Source: Alphaproteobacteria bacterium (GTDB taxonomy: Bacteria > Pseudomonadota > Alphaproteobacteria > Reyranellales > Reyranellaceae). Taken from it: 64,000 nucleotides of DNA. Positions within the stretch are counted from its first letter, which is position 1. Each line of letters starts with the position of its first letter. Location: NCBI GenBank assembly GCA_016869975.1, contig VGCZ01000021.1, positions 29,150-93,149 of the forward strand. The letters are read 5' to 3'. Position numbers and translations under genes: made by a program. This document shows, one piece after another, positions 62,401 to 64,000 of the stretch. A model generated the notes under the pieces. That model worked only from the letters and a program-made list of their open reading frames with translations, ran no database searches and was not told the DNA's origin.

Positions 62401-63402
62401 ATGGCATCCGAACGGCTTGATACCACGCGTCTGCAGGCGATGGCGCTGGCCTACCAGCAGAGCGCGGCGCTGATGGCGGCGGTCGAGATCGATCTGTTCA
62501 CGGCGGTGTCGCATGGCGCCAACACCATCGATGCCGTGGCGGCGAGGCTCGACATCACCCGGCGCAACGCCGAGCGCATGCTGACGGCGTTGTCGGCGAT
62601 GGAGCTGCTGACCAAGAGCGGCGAGACCTACGCCAACGCGCCCGATGTCGAGCGTTTCCTGGTCAAGGGCTCACCGCGCTACGCCGGGCCGTGGATCACC
62701 TTCACCAAGCCGCGCTGGGAACGCTGGGGCAAACTGTCGGAGGCGCTCAGGCAGAAGACCGAGCGCGTGCTGGGCGACTACGAGAATTTCACCGTCGAGG
62801 ACGCGCGGCGCTATCACACCGCGACCAACTCCATCGGCATGGGCGCGGGGCGGCGTTTCGCGCGGCAGGTCGACCTGTCGGGCCGCAAGCTGATCCTCGA
62901 TCTCGGCGGTGGATCGGGCGCCTACAGCATCGTCGCGGCGCAGACCTGGCCGCAACTGCGCGCCATCGTTTTCGACCTGCCGCCGGTCGCCATCGTGGCG
63001 CGCGAGTTCATTGCCCAGCATGGCGTGTCGGATCGTGTCACGGCGATGCCCGGCGATTTCACCAAGACCGCGTTTCCCGCCGGCGCCGATGTCGTGATCA
63101 TGGCCAGCAACCTGCCGCAGTACAGCCCGGAGCTGATCCAGCTGGTGGTCGGCAAGGCCTTCGCCGCGCTCGAGCCGGGCGGCGAAATGCATCTGATCGG
63201 CGAGACCATGCGCGACAGCCGCGACGGGCCGCTCAATCCCACGCTCTGGGGACTCAACGAGGCGGTGTTCAATAGCACCGGGCAGGCGCACTCGGAGGCC
63301 GACGTCAAAGGCTTCTTCGCGCGCGCTGGCTTCACCGGCATCACGGTCAACGAGTTCATCCCCGGGGTGCTCAGTCGGATCACCGGCCGCAAGCCCGGCT
63401 AA
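62401..63402 (+). CDS. SAM-dependent O-methyltransferase family protein
   Basis: 333 aa. An N-terminal winged-helix dimerisation domain (ITRRNAERMLTALSAMELLT) precedes the catalytic domain, with SAM motif I at LILDLGGGSGAYSIV. The overall pattern matches small-molecule methyltransferases of the hydroxyneurosporene/acetylserotonin type. AACACC follows a plausible site GGAG upstream of the ATG at 62401. Divergent from the racemase operon. Substrate unknown. Confidence 0.87.
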   Translation: MASERLDTTRLQAMALAYQQSAALMAAVEIDLFTAVSHGANTIDAVAARLDITRRNAERMLTALSAMELLTKSGETYANAPDVERFLVKGSPRYAGPWITFTKPRWERWGKLSEALRQKTERVLGDYENFTVEDARRYHTATNSIGMGAGRRFARQVDLSGRKLILDLGGGSGAYSIVAAQTWPQLRAIVFDLPPVAIVAREFIAQHGVSDRVTAMPGDFTKTAFPAGADVVIMASNLPQYSPELIQLVVGKAFAALEPGGEMHLIGETMRDSRDGPLNPTLWGLNEAVFNSTGQAHSEADVKGFFARAGFTGITVNEFIPGVLSRITGRKPG

Positions 63403-63686
63403 TCGTGGCCCCTTGGGCTCACGCGCCTCGTCAAAGTGGCGGGCGCGTCATGTTCCGCGACGCGATTGCAACGGCGTGCGGTGCGGGAAGAGCACCTGCG
63501 CGCACATGGCTGATACCCTGCCGTGAATGACGATTCAGCGTTTCGTCATTCGCGGCGCTTGTGATCTACTGCGTCCGATCACGGATGAAGCGCGCCGACG
63601 GAAGGCGCGCCGGCATCCGCCCCGTCCGCAAGAGACGGGTCACGACAATGACTATGGCGCCTGATCGGCGCCCGGAGGAAACGACG

Positions 63687-64000
63687 ATGTCCCGTCCGTT
63701 GGGGAGGATGGCGGTCGCCATCGCATTCGCCGTCGCTACGCTTGCCACCGATGTGACGTTGGCCCAGACGCCCGGCGGCACGCTCCGCATCACCCACCGC
63801 GACAATCCACCGAGCGCCTCGATCCACGAGGAGGCGACGATCTCCACCGTCATGCCCTTCATGTCGGTGTTCAATAACCTGGTGATGTTCGACCCCAAGA
63901 CCAAGCAGAACACGCCCGACGTCATCATTCCCGATCTGGCGACGTCGTGGGCCTGGAGCGCCGATGGCAAGGCCCTGACCTTCAAGCTGCGCACGGGTGT
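63687..64000 (+). CDS. ABC transporter peptide-type substrate-binding protein (partial)
   Basis: N-terminal 104 codons of a family 5 (oligopeptide/dipeptide-type) periplasmic binding protein, cut by the window edge. A signal peptide (MAVAIAFAVATLATDVTLAQ region) is followed by TPGGTLRITHRDNPPSASIH, VFNNLVMFDPK and PDLATSWAWSADGKALTFKL, all standard for SBP_bac_5 proteins. GGAGGAAACGACG precedes the ATG. The 284 bases upstream (63403-63686) have no gene; permease genes probably follow outside the window. Confidence 0.9.
   Translation, partial: MSRPLGRMAVAIAFAVATLATDVTLAQTPGGTLRITHRDNPPSASIHEEATISTVMPFMSVFNNLVMFDPKTKQNTPDVIIPDLATSWAWSADGKALTFKLRTG

Overview
The window is high-GC chromosomal DNA from an alphaproteobacterium, read as such from its gene content and gene order. 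The markers are rluD followed by rpoH, hisZ close to purA, separate glyQ/glyS, tripartite tricarboxylate (TTT) transporter genes, and the ethylmalonyl-CoA pathway genes ccr, mcd, ecm and meaB. A Rhodospirillales/Reyranella-like lineage is a guess, not a demonstration. I saw no rRNA, tRNA, CRISPR array, insertion sequence or prophage. The last gene runs off the right edge.

Layout. 1-9979: a tctBAC operon (minus strand), an FAD oxidoreductase, a secreted trypsin-like protease, a cupin, an RraA-like protein, and a LysR regulator divergent from an orphan TctC-type binding protein. 10001-23195: polyprenyl diphosphate synthase, a TrmN6-like methyltransferase, an S49 peptidase, a stand-alone protein resembling the phospho-Ser/Thr lyase domain of LanKC and OspF/SpvC, glyQ-glyS-ppdK, meaB, an SDR lacking the usual catalytic Tyr, and a GMC oxidoreductase. 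23289-29900: thioesterase, Nudix, cupin/VOC/TetR cluster, TTC38-like protein, amidase, and a low-GC two-gene cassette. 29908-41641: ecm, DUF898 plus M48 protease, two tandem TadG-like/VWA surface proteins with long AT-rich leaders, then ccr-mcd. 41674-52658: TetR/GST divergon, serine hydrolase, recQ operon, hisZ, purA and an HpcH/HpaI aldolase. 52721-55555: a compact overlapping cluster with a DUF692/MNIO enzyme, a membrane protein with a Gly/Cys-rich tail, and a small helical protein. 55536-64000: mutarotase, rpoH, rluD, threonine aldolase, a racemase/M15-like/dienelactone-hydrolase operon, a methyltransferase, and a truncated ABC binding protein.

How genes work together. Ccr, Mcd and Ecm catalyse successive steps that turn crotonyl-CoA into mesaconyl-CoA for acetyl-CoA assimilation, and MeaB is the GTPase that protects B12-dependent acyl-CoA mutases. 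PPDK, the TTT transporters and the aldolase fit a heterotrophic life on organic acids and aromatic or plant-derived compounds.

The most novel-looking material is the MNIO cluster (53489-55555), a candidate ribosomally made, Cys-modified membrane peptide system, and the isolated phospholyase-like gene (13100-13585). Many intergenic gaps carry short palindromic elements of at least two families, including one 30-bp perfect inverted repeat at 23206-23280.
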